A DNA stretch of 11,969 nt from Muricomes sp. (GTDB lineage: Bacteria > Bacillota > Clostridia > Lachnospirales > Lachnospiraceae), in contig JAHHTM010000020.1 of assembly GCA_020024675.1 (NCBI GenBank), forward strand, positions 1 to 11,969, read 5' to 3'. This document shows positions 1 through 8,066 of this stretch, one piece after another (the stretch's first letter is position 1; each line of letters opens with the position of its first letter). A model generated the notes under the pieces. That model saw nothing but the letters and a program-made list of their open reading frames with translations, had not been told where the DNA came from and ran no database searches. Position numbers and translations under genes: made by a program.

Positions 1-1154
1 AAAAAGAAGTGGAGAAGCTGAAACGAACAGAAGAGGTACATCTGTCATGTGCATCATTAGAACAGCAGGATGAATTTATCCGGGAAAATGTAGAACGTAT
101 TCTGGAAGAAATTGAAAAATTTGATATTGAACTTTCGCAAATCAATGAAAATAAAGGAAACACAGCCATTGAGATTGATGAGAAAAAAGAAGAAATTCAA
201 AAATTTCAAAATACAATAGAAGAATCAGCAGGATTGTTTTCTGAAATACAAGAAGAGATAAAAGTTCAGACAGGGAAACGGGAAGAATTAAATAAGAAAC
301 ACAAAGTGTTTTTGCAGAAGAGAGAAGAGCTTTCCAGACATATGGCAGAGCTTGATAAAGAGAGTTTCCGGCTTACAAATAAGAAAGAGTCTTACGAAGA
401 AATGGCTGAAAAACAGATCAATTATATGTGGGAAGAATATGAAATAACATACAGTCATGCAATGGAACTTCGGAACGACCAACTTACAGATCTTGCATTT
501 ATGAAGCGTCAGATTCAGGAATTAAAAGTGCAGATTAAAAGACTTGGAAATGTCAATGTAAATGCTATTGAAGATTATAAAAATGTTTCAGAACGATATG
601 AATTCTTGAAAGCCCAACATGATGATCTTGTTGAGTCGGAAGAAGCACTTGTTAAGATTATCGATGAGCTTGATGAAGCTATGAGAAAGCAGTTTAAAGA
701 ACAGTTTGCTCTGATATCAAAAGAATTTGATCATGTATTTAAGCAGTTATTTGGTGGAGGAAAAGGAACTTTAGAGCTAATGGATGGAGAGGACATTCTA
801 GAAGCAGGAATCCGTATTGTTGCTCAGCCACCGGGGAAGAAACTTCAGAATATGATGCAGCTTTCAGGTGGGGAGAAGGCGTTAACAGCAATATCTTTAT
901 TGTTTGCCATTCAAAATTTAAAGCCGTCTCCGTTTTGTCTCCTTGATGAAATTGAAGCGGCGCTTGATGACAGTAATGTTACCCGTTATGCCAGATATTT
1001 GCATAAACTGACAAAGAATACACAGTTCATTGTTATTACGCATAGAAGAGGGACTATGACGGCGGCAGATAGACTGTATGGTATTACCATGCAGGAAAAA
1101 GGTGTATCTACACTTGTATCAGTCGATCTTTTAGAGGACAAACTGGATAAATAG
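1..1154 (+). CDS. smc: Chromosome partition protein SMC, C-terminal part (5' end outside window)
   Basis: SMC is the ATPase of the bacterial condensin (with ScpA/ScpB) that organises and segregates the chromosome. The frame is open from the first complete codon at 3, so the gene starts before the window; the GTG at 9 is internal, not a start. About 383 residues are visible. Counting from the codon at 9, residues 1-175 are charged, Glu/Lys-rich coiled coil (the returning arm). The C-terminal ATPase head follows: the ABC signature LSGGEK is at 285-290, Walker B FCLLDE at 309-314, the D-loop ALDD at 318-321 and the switch histidine in ITHRRGTM at 345. This half of the head pairs with the N-terminal Walker A, which is not in view. 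The stop is 11 bases before ftsY, the common Firmicute rnc-smc-ftsY order. The coiled-coil and head signatures together leave no realistic alternative. Confidence 0.97.
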   Translation, partial: KEVEKLKRTEEVHLSCASLEQQDEFIRENVERILEEIEKFDIELSQINENKGNTAIEIDEKKEEIQKFQNTIEESAGLFSEIQEEIKVQTGKREELNKKHKVFLQKREELSRHMAELDKESFRLTNKKESYEEMAEKQINYMWEEYEITYSHAMELRNDQLTDLAFMKRQIQELKVQIKRLGNVNVNAIEDYKNVSERYEFLKAQHDDLVESEEALVKIIDELDEAMRKQFKEQFALISKEFDHVFKQLFGGGKGTLELMDGEDILEAGIRIVAQPPGKKLQNMMQLSGGEKALTAISLLFAIQNLKPSPFCLLDEIEAALDDSNVTRYARYLHKLTKNTQFIVITHRRGTMTAADRLYGITMQEKGVSTLVSVDLLEDKLDK

Positions 1155-1165
1155 GAAAGGAGTTA

Positions 1166-2101
1166 ATGAAAAAAATGGAAGAAAAAAAAGGTTTTTTCAA
1201 GCGACTTGTTTCAGGTCTTGCGAAAACTAGAGATAATGTAGTATCTGGTATGGATAGTATTTTTCATGGGTTTTCAAATATAGATGAAGATTTTTATGAA
1301 GAATTGGAAGAAACCCTTATCATGGGAGATTTGGGTGTAAATACTACTATGAATATTATCGAAGATCTCAGACAGAAGGTAAAAGAAAAACACATAAAAG
1401 AGCCTGTAGAATGTAGAGACCTTCTGATCGATAGTATCAAGGAACAAATGAATGTAGGCACTACAGCTTATGATTTTGAAAATAAAAAATCTGTTGTATT
1501 TGTAATTGGAGTAAATGGTGTAGGGAAAACTACGACCATAGGAAAGCTGGCAGGAAAATTCCATGCAGAACACAAAAAAGTAATTCTTGCAGCAGCGGAT
1601 ACATTCCGTGCGGCAGCAGGAGAACAGTTGAAAGAATGGGCTCTAAGAGCAGAATGTGATATGATTGGTGGTCAAGAAGGAGCTGACCCGGCAGCTGTAG
1701 TATATGATGCTGTAGCAGCAGCCAAAGCAAGAAAAGCAGATATTCTTCTTTGCGATACAGCTGGAAGACTTCACAATAAGAAAAATCTTATGGAAGAATT
1801 AAAGAAGATCAATCGAGTAATCGATCGAGAATATCCAGAGGCACACAAAGAGACACTCGTAGTTTTAGATGCTACAACTGGTCAGAATGCACTTGCACAG
1901 GCAAAAGAGTTTAATGAAGTATCAGATATCACTGGTGTAATCCTTACAAAAATGGATGGTACGGCTAAAGGGGGTATAGCAGTAGCAATTCAGGCTGAAC
2001 TTGGAATACCGGTAAAATATATCGGTGTAGGAGAAAAGATTGAAGATCTTCAGAAATTTGATTCAGATGAATTCGTAAATGCATTATTCTATACAGAATA
2101 A
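1166..2101 (+). CDS. ftsY: Signal recognition particle receptor FtsY
   Basis: FtsY is the membrane-associated SRP GTPase that docks Ffh-ribosome complexes at the Sec translocon. The 311 residues match a short Gram-positive FtsY without a long acidic A domain. The N domain covers about residues 10-100. The GTPase motifs follow in order: G1 GVNGVGKT at 115-122, DTFRAAA at 145-151, G3 DTAGR at 197-201, G4 TKMD at 261-264 and the closing GVGE at 287-290. The basic, hydrophobic N-terminus (KKGFFKRLVSGLAKTR) fits the membrane-binding amphipathic helix. The start is slightly uncertain: AAAGGAG at 1156-1162 lies only 3 bases from ATG 1166 and 12 from an in-frame ATG at 1175, so translation may begin at either. 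The gene is evidently co-transcribed with smc and ends in a terminator. Unlike many Firmicutes, ylxM-ffh does not follow. Confidence 0.97.
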   Translation: MKKMEEKKGFFKRLVSGLAKTRDNVVSGMDSIFHGFSNIDEDFYEELEETLIMGDLGVNTTMNIIEDLRQKVKEKHIKEPVECRDLLIDSIKEQMNVGTTAYDFENKKSVVFVIGVNGVGKTTTIGKLAGKFHAEHKKVILAAADTFRAAAGEQLKEWALRAECDMIGGQEGADPAAVVYDAVAAAKARKADILLCDTAGRLHNKKNLMEELKKINRVIDREYPEAHKETLVVLDATTGQNALAQAKEFNEVSDITGVILTKMDGTAKGGIAVAIQAELGIPVKYIGVGEKIEDLQKFDSDEFVNALFYTE

Positions 2102-2135
2102 AGAAAACCGCTCAGTTTACTGGGCGGTTTTCTTT
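2101..2135. terminator. Hairpin terminator shared by convergent ftsY and prs
   Basis: The arms at 2101-2115 and 2120-2134 form a 15-bp stem around a TTTA loop. The core is ACCGCTCAG/CTGGGCGGT with one U-G wobble, flanked by A- and T-rich ends that act as the U-tract in each direction. The left arm begins at the last base of the ftsY stop codon, and prs ends 4 bases downstream of the structure, so it can terminate both genes. In the minus-strand transcript the wobble becomes an A-C mismatch, so termination of prs is predicted to be a little weaker. Confidence 0.88.
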
Positions 2136-2138
2136 GTC

Positions 2139-3317
2139 TTATTGCTTTTCAGCTCTTTTTTTCTCTAGAAGTGCATGAATTTTATCTGTAGGGTTCAGAA
2201 CTTTGCCGATTGTTGTATCATGATTAAGAGAATCAATGATAAGTGCAAGGAATTTACTCATATCAGCAGTAACAAAATATGGTCTTTCAAATGCTTCTTC
2301 TGGAAGATAGGTAAGATTTGTAGTGATCACACGGTCAATGAATCCGTTTTCATAATATTCGTCGAATTTTTCAAAGCCTTCTGTGAAAAGACCAAAAGTT
2401 GTGCAGACAAATACGCGTTGAGCACCACGTTGTTTGATCTGTTTTGCAACATCTAACATACTTTCACCAGATGCAATCATATCATCAACAATAATAACAT
2501 CTTTTCCTTTTACTTCGTCACCGAGAAATTCATGTGCAACGATAGGGTTCTTCCCATTTACGACTTTAGAATAATCACGGCGTTTATAGAACATACCCAT
2601 ATCAACGCCAAGAATATTAGAAAAGTAAACTGCACGATGCATAGCTCCTTCATCCGGGCTGATGATCATAAGGTGATCTTTATCTACATTAAGATCAGGA
2701 ACAGAACGGAATAAAGCTTTTATAAACTGATATGTTGGGTTGAAATTGTCAAATCCACTAAGTGGAATTGCATTTTGCACTCTTGGATCGTGAGCATCAA
2801 ATGTAAGAATATTGGCAACTCCCATTGCAGTCAGTTCTTCCAGTGCCATTGCGCAGTCCAAAGATTCTCTCTTTGAACGCTTGTGCTGACGGCTTTCGTA
2901 GAGGAATGGCATGATAACATTAATACGACGTGCTTTGCCTGTAGCAGCTGAAATAATACGTTTAAGATCCTGAAAATGATCATCAGGTGACATGTGGTTT
3001 TCGTATCCGTTTACAGTATATGTAAGACTATAATTACATACGTCAGTCATAATAAATAAGTCTGTACCACGAATAGACTCTGAAAGTGTACCTTTTCCTT
3101 CACCTGAACCAAATCTTGGACATGTGTAATCAACTAAGTAGTTGTTAGACTTATAGTTTGAATACAGGTTAGAAACATCTACTTCACTTATTGTATCTTT
3201 TCTAAAAGATACAATGTAGTCATTTACCTTTTTCCCAAGTTCAGCACAGCTCTTCATAGCAACAATTTTAAGCGGTGCAGTAGGAAGCGTTTTTTCTAAT
3301 CTTTCGATATTCGGCAT
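2139..3317 (-). CDS. prs: Ribose-phosphate pyrophosphokinase (PRPP synthase), long form
   Basis: The family transfers pyrophosphate from ATP to ribose-5-phosphate, giving PRPP for purine, pyrimidine, NAD, His and Trp synthesis. At 392 residues it is about 75 longer than a typical class I enzyme of about 315. Extra sequence lies at both ends and in the N-terminal half, around residues 97-120. Key elements remain in order: ATP-binding YESRQHKRSKRES at 140-152 (RQ kept, the usual following Asp is His), DAHD at 174-177 with His176 in place of the catalytic His, flexible-loop KRR at 245-247, and the PRPP loop VDDMIASGES at 277-286. That loop keeps both metal-binding Asp residues but has Ala where DDMIDTAGT-type enzymes carry the third Asp. 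AGGAG lies 6 bases before the ATG. Transcription runs opposite to its neighbours and the gene appears monocistronic. The family assignment is firm; kinetics and phosphate regulation cannot be read from sequence. Confidence 0.93.
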   Translation of the reverse strand: MPNIERLEKTLPTAPLKIVAMKSCAELGKKVNDYIVSFRKDTISEVDVSNLYSNYKSNNYLVDYTCPRFGSGEGKGTLSESIRGTDLFIMTDVCNYSLTYTVNGYENHMSPDDHFQDLKRIISAATGKARRINVIMPFLYESRQHKRSKRESLDCAMALEELTAMGVANILTFDAHDPRVQNAIPLSGFDNFNPTYQFIKALFRSVPDLNVDKDHLMIISPDEGAMHRAVYFSNILGVDMGMFYKRRDYSKVVNGKNPIVAHEFLGDEVKGKDVIIVDDMIASGESMLDVAKQIKQRGAQRVFVCTTFGLFTEGFEKFDEYYENGFIDRVITTNLTYLPEEAFERPYFVTADMSKFLALIIDSLNHDTTIGKVLNPTDKIHALLEKKRAEKQ

Positions 3318-3372
3318 AATAATCTCCTATGTTTTTGTATATTAATTAGAATTTTCACCCAATTCTATAATG

Positions 3373-3401
3373 GTTATATCATTTTTTAACTATAAATTCA
3401 A
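3373..3401 (-). promoter_or_regulatory. Predicted sigma-A promoter of prs (extended -10)
   Basis: On the minus strand, TTGAAT (3396-3401, 4 of 6 to TTGACA), a 17-base spacer and TATAAC (3373-3378, 5 of 6) form a vegetative promoter. A TG one base before the -10 makes it an extended -10. The start would fall near 3366, giving a leader of about 50 bases before the prs ATG. This rests on sequence match only. Confidence 0.65.
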
Positions 3402-3408
3402 GGTTCGC

Positions 3409-3437
3409 TTGCGTAAATAGTAAAATATGATTATAAT
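3409..3437 (+). promoter_or_regulatory. Predicted sigma-A promoter of the der-plsY-gpsA operon
   Basis: A perfect -10 TATAAT is at 3432-3437. A weak -35 TTGCGT (3409-3414, 3 of 6) lies 17 bases upstream. It is the best plus-strand candidate in the prs/der gap, back-to-back with the prs promoter: the two -35 boxes are 7 bases apart. The start would be near 3444, with a leader of about 50 bases. Confidence 0.6.
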
Positions 3438-3494
3438 AATTTAGAAGAATGAGAAAAATCAGAAGATAATTATAGAAAGGTAGTTAGTAAAAAT

Positions 3495-4823
3495 ATGAGT
3501 AAACCAGTGGTAGCTATAGTGGGAAGACCAAATGTAGGTAAATCCACTCTATTCAATGTCCTTGCGGGGGAGATGATCTCTATTGTAAAGGACACTCCGG
3601 GAGTGACAAGAGATAGAATATATGCAGATGTGAACTGGCTTGATAAAGAGTTTACAATGATTGATACAGGAGGTATTGAACCAGAGAGTAAGGATATTAT
3701 TCTGTCACAGATGCGTGAGCAGGCTCAGATTGCGATTGATACAGCAGATGTTATCATTTTCATTACAGATGTACGCCAGGGACTTGTTGATGCAGATTCT
3801 AAAGTGGCAGATATGCTCAGAAGATCAGGAAAACCAGTAGTTCTTACTGTTAATAAAGTGGACAACTTCGATAAATTTATGCCGGACGTTTATGAATTTT
3901 ATAATCTGGGTATCGGAGATCCTGTGCCAATTTCGGCAGCTTCGAGATTAGGACTTGGAGACCTTCTGGATGAGGTTATTGCGCACTTTCCTGAAGGTAC
4001 GGGAGAAGCAGAGGAAGATGAAAGACCAAGAATTGCGATTGTCGGTAAGCCAAATGTAGGAAAATCCTCTATTATCAATAAACTGTTAGGAGAAAATCGT
4101 GTAATTGTATCCGATGTTGCTGGTACTACAAGAGATGCCATTGATACAGAAATCATCCACAACGGGAAGGAATATGTCTTTATTGATACAGCAGGTCTTA
4201 GAAGAAAAAATAAGATTAAAGAAGAGCTGGAACGCTATAGCATTATACGTACGGTTACTGCGGTAGAACGTGCAGATGTGGTTCTTATGGTTATTGACGC
4301 AGTCGAAGGAATTACAGAACAGGATGCAAAGATTGCAGGCATTGCACATGAAAGAGGAAAAGGGATTATTATTGTCGTAAATAAATGGGATGCTATTGAG
4401 AAGAATGATAAGACGACAAGAGAATATGAAGGAAAGATTCGTCAGGTGCTTTCTTATCTTCCATACGCAGAAATTATGTATGTATCTGCAAAGACAGGAC
4501 AAAGACTTCCAAAACTTTATGATATGATAGATATGGTTATTGAAAATCAGACACTTCGAATTTCTACGGGAGTGTTGAATGAAATCATGACGGAAGCCGT
4601 TGCTATGCAACAGCCACCATCAGATAAAGGGAAACGGTTGAAGCTTTACTACATTACGCAAGTATCTGTAAAGCCACCAACATTTATCATTTTCGTGAAT
4701 GATAAAGCACTTATGCATTTCTCATATACGAGATATCTGGAAAACAAGATTCGTGAAGCATTTGGATTCAGAGGCACTTCTCTTAGATTCATTATAAGAG
4801 AAAGAAAGGAAAAGGACCAATAA
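3495..4823 (+). CDS. der: Ribosome biogenesis GTPase Der (EngA)
   Basis: Der is an essential GTPase with tandem G domains that assists assembly of the 50S ribosomal subunit. At 442 residues it has the usual family length. G domain 1 shows GRPNVGKS at 10-17, DTGG at 57-60, NKVD at 120-123 and SA at 147-148. An acidic linker (EAEEDE, about 171-176) leads to G domain 2: GKPNVGKS at 184-191, DTAG at 231-234, NKWD at 296-299 and SAK at 331-333. The C-terminal KH-like RNA-binding domain covers about 355-440. The N-terminus MSKPVVAIVGRPNVGKS is typical, so ATG 3495 is chosen. The nearest Shine-Dalgarno-like stretch, GAAAGG at 3475-3480, is an unusually long 14 bases away, but no alternative in-frame start fits better. 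It is first in an operon with plsY and gpsA. Confidence 0.97.
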   Translation: MSKPVVAIVGRPNVGKSTLFNVLAGEMISIVKDTPGVTRDRIYADVNWLDKEFTMIDTGGIEPESKDIILSQMREQAQIAIDTADVIIFITDVRQGLVDADSKVADMLRRSGKPVVLTVNKVDNFDKFMPDVYEFYNLGIGDPVPISAASRLGLGDLLDEVIAHFPEGTGEAEEDERPRIAIVGKPNVGKSSIINKLLGENRVIVSDVAGTTRDAIDTEIIHNGKEYVFIDTAGLRRKNKIKEELERYSIIRTVTAVERADVVLMVIDAVEGITEQDAKIAGIAHERGKGIIIVVNKWDAIEKNDKTTREYEGKIRQVLSYLPYAEIMYVSAKTGQRLPKLYDMIDMVIENQTLRISTGVLNEIMTEAVAMQQPPSDKGKRLKLYYITQVSVKPPTFIIFVNDKALMHFSYTRYLENKIREAFGFRGTSLRFIIRERKEKDQ

Positions 4824-4824
4824 T

Positions 4825-5457
4825 ATGGACAGATTGATCAGCCTTTTAATAGGATATGTATGTGGGCTCCTTCAGACAGGTGTTATTGTAGGAAAGATTA
4901 ACCACGTAGATATTAAGAAAGAAGGCAGTGGAAATGCAGGATCTACAAATGCAGTAAGAGTACTTGGATGGAAAGCAGGAGCAATGACTTTTGCAGGAGA
5001 TGTGATTAAATGTGTTGCGGCTATCATAATAGTAAGGCTTATGTATAAAGGCAGCGAAGTGCTTCCTCTTCTTGCGATGTATGCAGGTGTAGGAGCTACA
5101 TTAGGTCATAATTTTCCATTTTATATGCACTTCAAAGGAGGAAAAGGAATTGCGGTTTTAGGTGGCCTTGTTGTTTCTACAGGATTGACACTGGTTCCGA
5201 TTCCACTGGCAGCATTTTTAATTGCTTCGGTCCTTACAAGATATGTTTCAGTTGGCTCACTTCTGGCATCTACGATGTTTTTTCTTGAAGTGGTTTTATT
5301 TGGACAAAATGGATATTTTAAAATGGATGCACCATATTTATATGAACTGTATGTTCTTGTATTTATCCTAATGGTGTTGGCATGGTATCGACATAAGACA
5401 AATATTAAAAGATTGTTGTCTGGAACGGAGATGCCATTTAAATCAGATAAAAAATAA
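4825..5457 (+). CDS. plsY: Glycerol-3-phosphate acyltransferase PlsY
   Basis: PlsY is an integral membrane enzyme that moves an acyl group from acyl-phosphate (made by PlsX) to glycerol-3-phosphate, giving lysophosphatidate, the first step of phospholipid synthesis. The 210-residue protein is largely hydrophobic, with several membrane spans. It carries the family's three cytoplasmic motifs: GSGNAGSTNAVRVLG at 34-48, GHNFP at 94-98 with KGGKG at 104-108, and HKTNIKRLLSGTE at 190-202. The ATG is one base after the der stop codon, with GGAAAAGGA (4808-4816) inside the end of der as ribosome binding site, so translational coupling with der is likely. The next gene, gpsA, makes this enzyme's substrate. 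Length and motifs are standard. Confidence 0.96.
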   Translation: MDRLISLLIGYVCGLLQTGVIVGKINHVDIKKEGSGNAGSTNAVRVLGWKAGAMTFAGDVIKCVAAIIIVRLMYKGSEVLPLLAMYAGVGATLGHNFPFYMHFKGGKGIAVLGGLVVSTGLTLVPIPLAAFLIASVLTRYVSVGSLLASTMFFLEVVLFGQNGYFKMDAPYLYELYVLVFILMVLAWYRHKTNIKRLLSGTEMPFKSDKK

Positions 5458-5508
5458 AACTTATAAGAATTAATTTTTACGTGATTTATTGAAAAGGAGA
5501 TCTAGAAT

Positions 5509-6531
5509 ATGGCAAATGTTGGAGTATTAGGAGCAGGAAGCTGGGGGACGGCACTTGCTGTCCTTCTTCATGACAACGGACACCATGTGACAGTGTGGTC
5601 CATTGACAAAGAAGAAGTACGTATGCTCACAGAAGAAAGAGAACATAAGACAAAGCTTCCTGGAGTTTTAATCCCAAAGGAAATGGTTTTTACGAATGTA
5701 ATAGAAGAGGCAATTCTCGAGAAAGATTTTCTCGTTTTGGCGGTTCCATCTCCATTTACAAGAGCAACAGCAAAAACAATGAGTCCGTATGTGAAAGAAG
5801 GACAGATTATCGTTGACGTTGCAAAAGGGATTGAAGAATCTACATTGATGACTTTGTCAATGCAGATAGAAGAAGAGATTCCACAGGCTGATGTGGCAGT
5901 TCTTTCTGGTCCAAGTCATGCAGAGGAAGTTGGAAGAAAACTTCCAACAGGATGTGTTGTTGGAGCAAAGACAAGAAAAACAGCAGAGTATCTTCAGGAG
6001 ATGTTTACAAATGAGGTGTTTCGTGTATATACAAGCCCGGATATTCTTGGTATTGAGCTTGGAGGCTCTCTTAAAAATGTAATTGCTCTGGCAGCAGGAA
6101 TGGCAGATGGACTTGGCTACGGGGACAATACAAAAGCCGCGCTTATCACGAGAGGAATTACAGAAATCTCTAGACTTGGTGTAAAGATGGGCGGAAAAGT
6201 TGAATCATTTTCAGGACTTACAGGCATGGGAGATCTTATTGTAACTTGTGCCAGTGTACATAGTCGTAATCGAAAAGCAGGGTACCTTATAGGACAGGGA
6301 AAGTCTATGCAGGAAGCAATGGATGAAGTAAAGATGGTTGTAGAAGGGGTCTATTCTGCCAAGGCAGCAGCAAAACTTGCTAAGAAGTATGATGTGTCTA
6401 TGCCAATCGTAGAACAAGTTAACAAAATTTTATTTGAAGGAAAAGATCCGAAAGTCGCAGTAGAAGATTTGATGCTTCGTTCTATGAAGAGCGAGCATGC
6501 ATCACTTCCTTGGCCGGAAGAAGAAAATTAA
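5509..6531 (+). CDS. gpsA: Glycerol-3-phosphate dehydrogenase [NAD(P)+]
   Basis: GpsA reduces dihydroxyacetone phosphate to sn-glycerol-3-phosphate in the cytosol, supplying PlsY encoded just upstream. The 340 residues match the family. The N-terminal Rossmann motif GAGSWG is at 8-13, VAKG with Lys106 and SGPSHAEE at 133-140 line the active site, and GGSLKN with Lys189 matches the catalytic lysine region. GYGDNTKAALITRG (203-216), GLTGMGDLIVTC (236-247) and SRNR (252-255) complete the substrate domain. AAGGAG at 5494-5499 sits 9 bases from the ATG. I see no terminator before spoIVA, so vegetative transcripts may run into that gene. The der...gpsA...spoIVA order is also known, with other genes interspersed, in Bacillus subtilis. 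Confidence 0.97.
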   Translation: MANVGVLGAGSWGTALAVLLHDNGHHVTVWSIDKEEVRMLTEEREHKTKLPGVLIPKEMVFTNVIEEAILEKDFLVLAVPSPFTRATAKTMSPYVKEGQIIVDVAKGIEESTLMTLSMQIEEEIPQADVAVLSGPSHAEEVGRKLPTGCVVGAKTRKTAEYLQEMFTNEVFRVYTSPDILGIELGGSLKNVIALAAGMADGLGYGDNTKAALITRGITEISRLGVKMGGKVESFSGLTGMGDLIVTCASVHSRNRKAGYLIGQGKSMQEAMDEVKMVVEGVYSAKAAAKLAKKYDVSMPIVEQVNKILFEGKDPKVAVEDLMLRSMKSEHASLPWPEEEN

Positions 6532-6532
6532 G

Positions 6533-6561
6533 TCATAACCTCCTTGGTTTGTGCATACATT
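6533..6561 (+). promoter_or_regulatory. Predicted sigma-E (mother-cell sporulation) promoter of spoIVA
   Basis: TCATAAC at 6533-6539 (5 of 7 to the -35 consensus KMATATT) is followed after 14 bases by CATACATT at 6554-6561, a full match to the sigma-E -10 consensus CATACANT. It starts 2 bases after the gpsA stop and about 28 bases before the spoIVA ATG. spoIVA is a known sigma-E gene in Bacillus, which supports the call. The predicted start near 6568 gives a leader of about 20 bases. Confidence 0.85.
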
Positions 6562-6588
6562 TGTATCACAGAACAAGGGGGTATTTTT

Positions 6589-8061
6589 ATGGATTCATTT
6601 CAGTTATACAAAGATATGAAAGCAAGAACAAACGGGGAAATCTATATTGGAGTAGTTGGTCCTGTGCGGACAGGCAAATCGACTTTTATCAAGAGATTTA
6701 TGGATGTGATGGTGCTTCCGTACATGGCAGATGACCACGCAAAAGAACGTACAAAAGATGAACTTCCACAGTCTGCATCTGGTACAACAATCATGACAAC
6801 AGAACCAAAATTTGTTCCAAAAGATGCAGCAAAAGTCATGCTGACGGAAGATGTAGACGTAAAGATCCGTCTGATTGATTGTGTTGGATACATGGTCAAA
6901 GGTGCAACAGGACATTTGGAACAGGAAGCGGAGCGGCAGGTAAAGACACCTTGGTATGATTATGAAATCCCATTTACAAAAGCAGCGGAAATCGGTACAG
7001 AAAAAGTAATCCATGATCATTCCACAATTGGAATTGTTGTGACAACAGATGGAAGTATTGGGGAGATTTCAAGAGAAAATTATATTCCGGCTGAGGAAAA
7101 AACGATTCAGGAACTTAAATCCATTGGAAAACCGTTTCTTGTTGTATTAAATACAAAGAAGCCTTTTAGTGAAGAAGTAAAAGCACTAAAAGAAGAGATG
7201 GAAGAAAAATATAAGGTTAGTGTTCTTCCAGTAAATTGTGAGCAGTTAAAAGAAGACGATATCCATAGAATGATGAAGAGTATTCTTTACGAATTTCCAA
7301 TCACAGAAGTGGAATTTTATATTCCAAAATGGGTGGAAATGCTTCCTTCGGAACACAGAATCAAACAGGAACTTTTAAAAAATGTCAAAGAGGTAATGGA
7401 GAGTTTAAGCGATATCCGAAGTGCTGCTACAGATCTTTGGAAAAATGACAGCGTCTACATAGATAAAATACGAGTGGATCAGATTGAAATGGATACTGGA
7501 AAAGTAAAAATTGGAATCAGTTTTGCACAGCAGTATTATTATGAAGTTTTAAGTGAGCTGACAGGTACGGATATCAAAGGAGAATACGAACTTATTGCGG
7601 CAATGAAAGAGCTTGCTGTTATGAAAAAAGAGTACAGCCAGATCAAGGATGCTTTTACAGATGTAAAAATGAAAGGCTATGGAGTAGTCAGTCCTACCAA
7701 AGAGGAAATTATATTAGAAGAACCTCAGATCATAAAACAGGGAAGCAAGTATGGCGTAAAGATTCATTCAGAAGCACCATCGATTCATATGATTAAAGCA
7801 AATATTGAAACAGATATTGCGCCAATTGTCGGAAGTGAAAAACAAGCACAGGATTTAGCAGAGTATATCAAAGGAGAAGGAGAAAAGCAAGGCGGAATAT
7901 GGGGAACAAATATTTTTGGAAAATCAATTGAAGAACTTGTGATTGATGGCATTAAAAATAAGATTATGATGATCAATGATGAAAGTCAGGTAAAACTTCA
8001 GGACACTATGCAAAAGATTGTAAATGACAGTAATGGAGGAATTGTCTGCATTATTATTTAG
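6589..8061 (+). CDS. spoIVA: Stage IV sporulation protein A, spore coat morphogenetic ATPase
   Basis: SpoIVA is made in the mother cell, hydrolyses ATP and polymerises irreversibly on the forespore surface, forming the platform for coat assembly and cortex formation. From ATG 6589 the protein is 490 residues, close to the 492 of B. subtilis. Walker A GPVRTGKS is at 24-31 with the lysine at 30. The sensor threonines of IMTTEPKF are at 70-71, and the Walker B aspartate in RLIDCVG is Asp97; these positions match those known in the Bacillus protein. The long middle domain and a hydrophobic C-terminus (GGIVCIII) are also present. The frame is open back to a TTG at 6544, but AAGGGGG at 6575-6581 is 7 bases before ATG 6589, and the sigma-E promoter places the transcript start after 6544. 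A terminator follows. The gene marks the organism as a spore former, at least by ancestry. Confidence 0.97.
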   Translation: MDSFQLYKDMKARTNGEIYIGVVGPVRTGKSTFIKRFMDVMVLPYMADDHAKERTKDELPQSASGTTIMTTEPKFVPKDAAKVMLTEDVDVKIRLIDCVGYMVKGATGHLEQEAERQVKTPWYDYEIPFTKAAEIGTEKVIHDHSTIGIVVTTDGSIGEISRENYIPAEEKTIQELKSIGKPFLVVLNTKKPFSEEVKALKEEMEEKYKVSVLPVNCEQLKEDDIHRMMKSILYEFPITEVEFYIPKWVEMLPSEHRIKQELLKNVKEVMESLSDIRSAATDLWKNDSVYIDKIRVDQIEMDTGKVKIGISFAQQYYYEVLSELTGTDIKGEYELIAAMKELAVMKKEYSQIKDAFTDVKMKGYGVVSPTKEEIILEEPQIIKQGSKYGVKIHSEAPSIHMIKANIETDIAPIVGSEKQAQDLAEYIKGEGEKQGGIWGTNIFGKSIEELVIDGIKNKIMMINDESQVKLQDTMQKIVNDSNGGIVCIII

Positions 8062-8066
8062 GAAGA

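Noticed and set aside
4086..4610. A 174-codon open frame on the minus strand within der
   Set aside because: It lies wholly opposite the conserved second GTPase domain of Der, its product is Cys/Phe/Asn-rich with no recognisable domain, and there is no ribosome binding site. It is a shadow of der codon bias.
6544..6588. N-terminal extension of SpoIVA from a TTG at 6544
   Set aside because: The sigma-E -10 box lies inside this stretch, the ribosome binding site points to ATG 6589, and the resulting length matches the family.
6604..7020. A 138-codon minus-strand frame within spoIVA
   Set aside because: It is opposite the conserved ATPase domain of SpoIVA and its Cys/Phe-rich composition is typical of antisense shadow frames.
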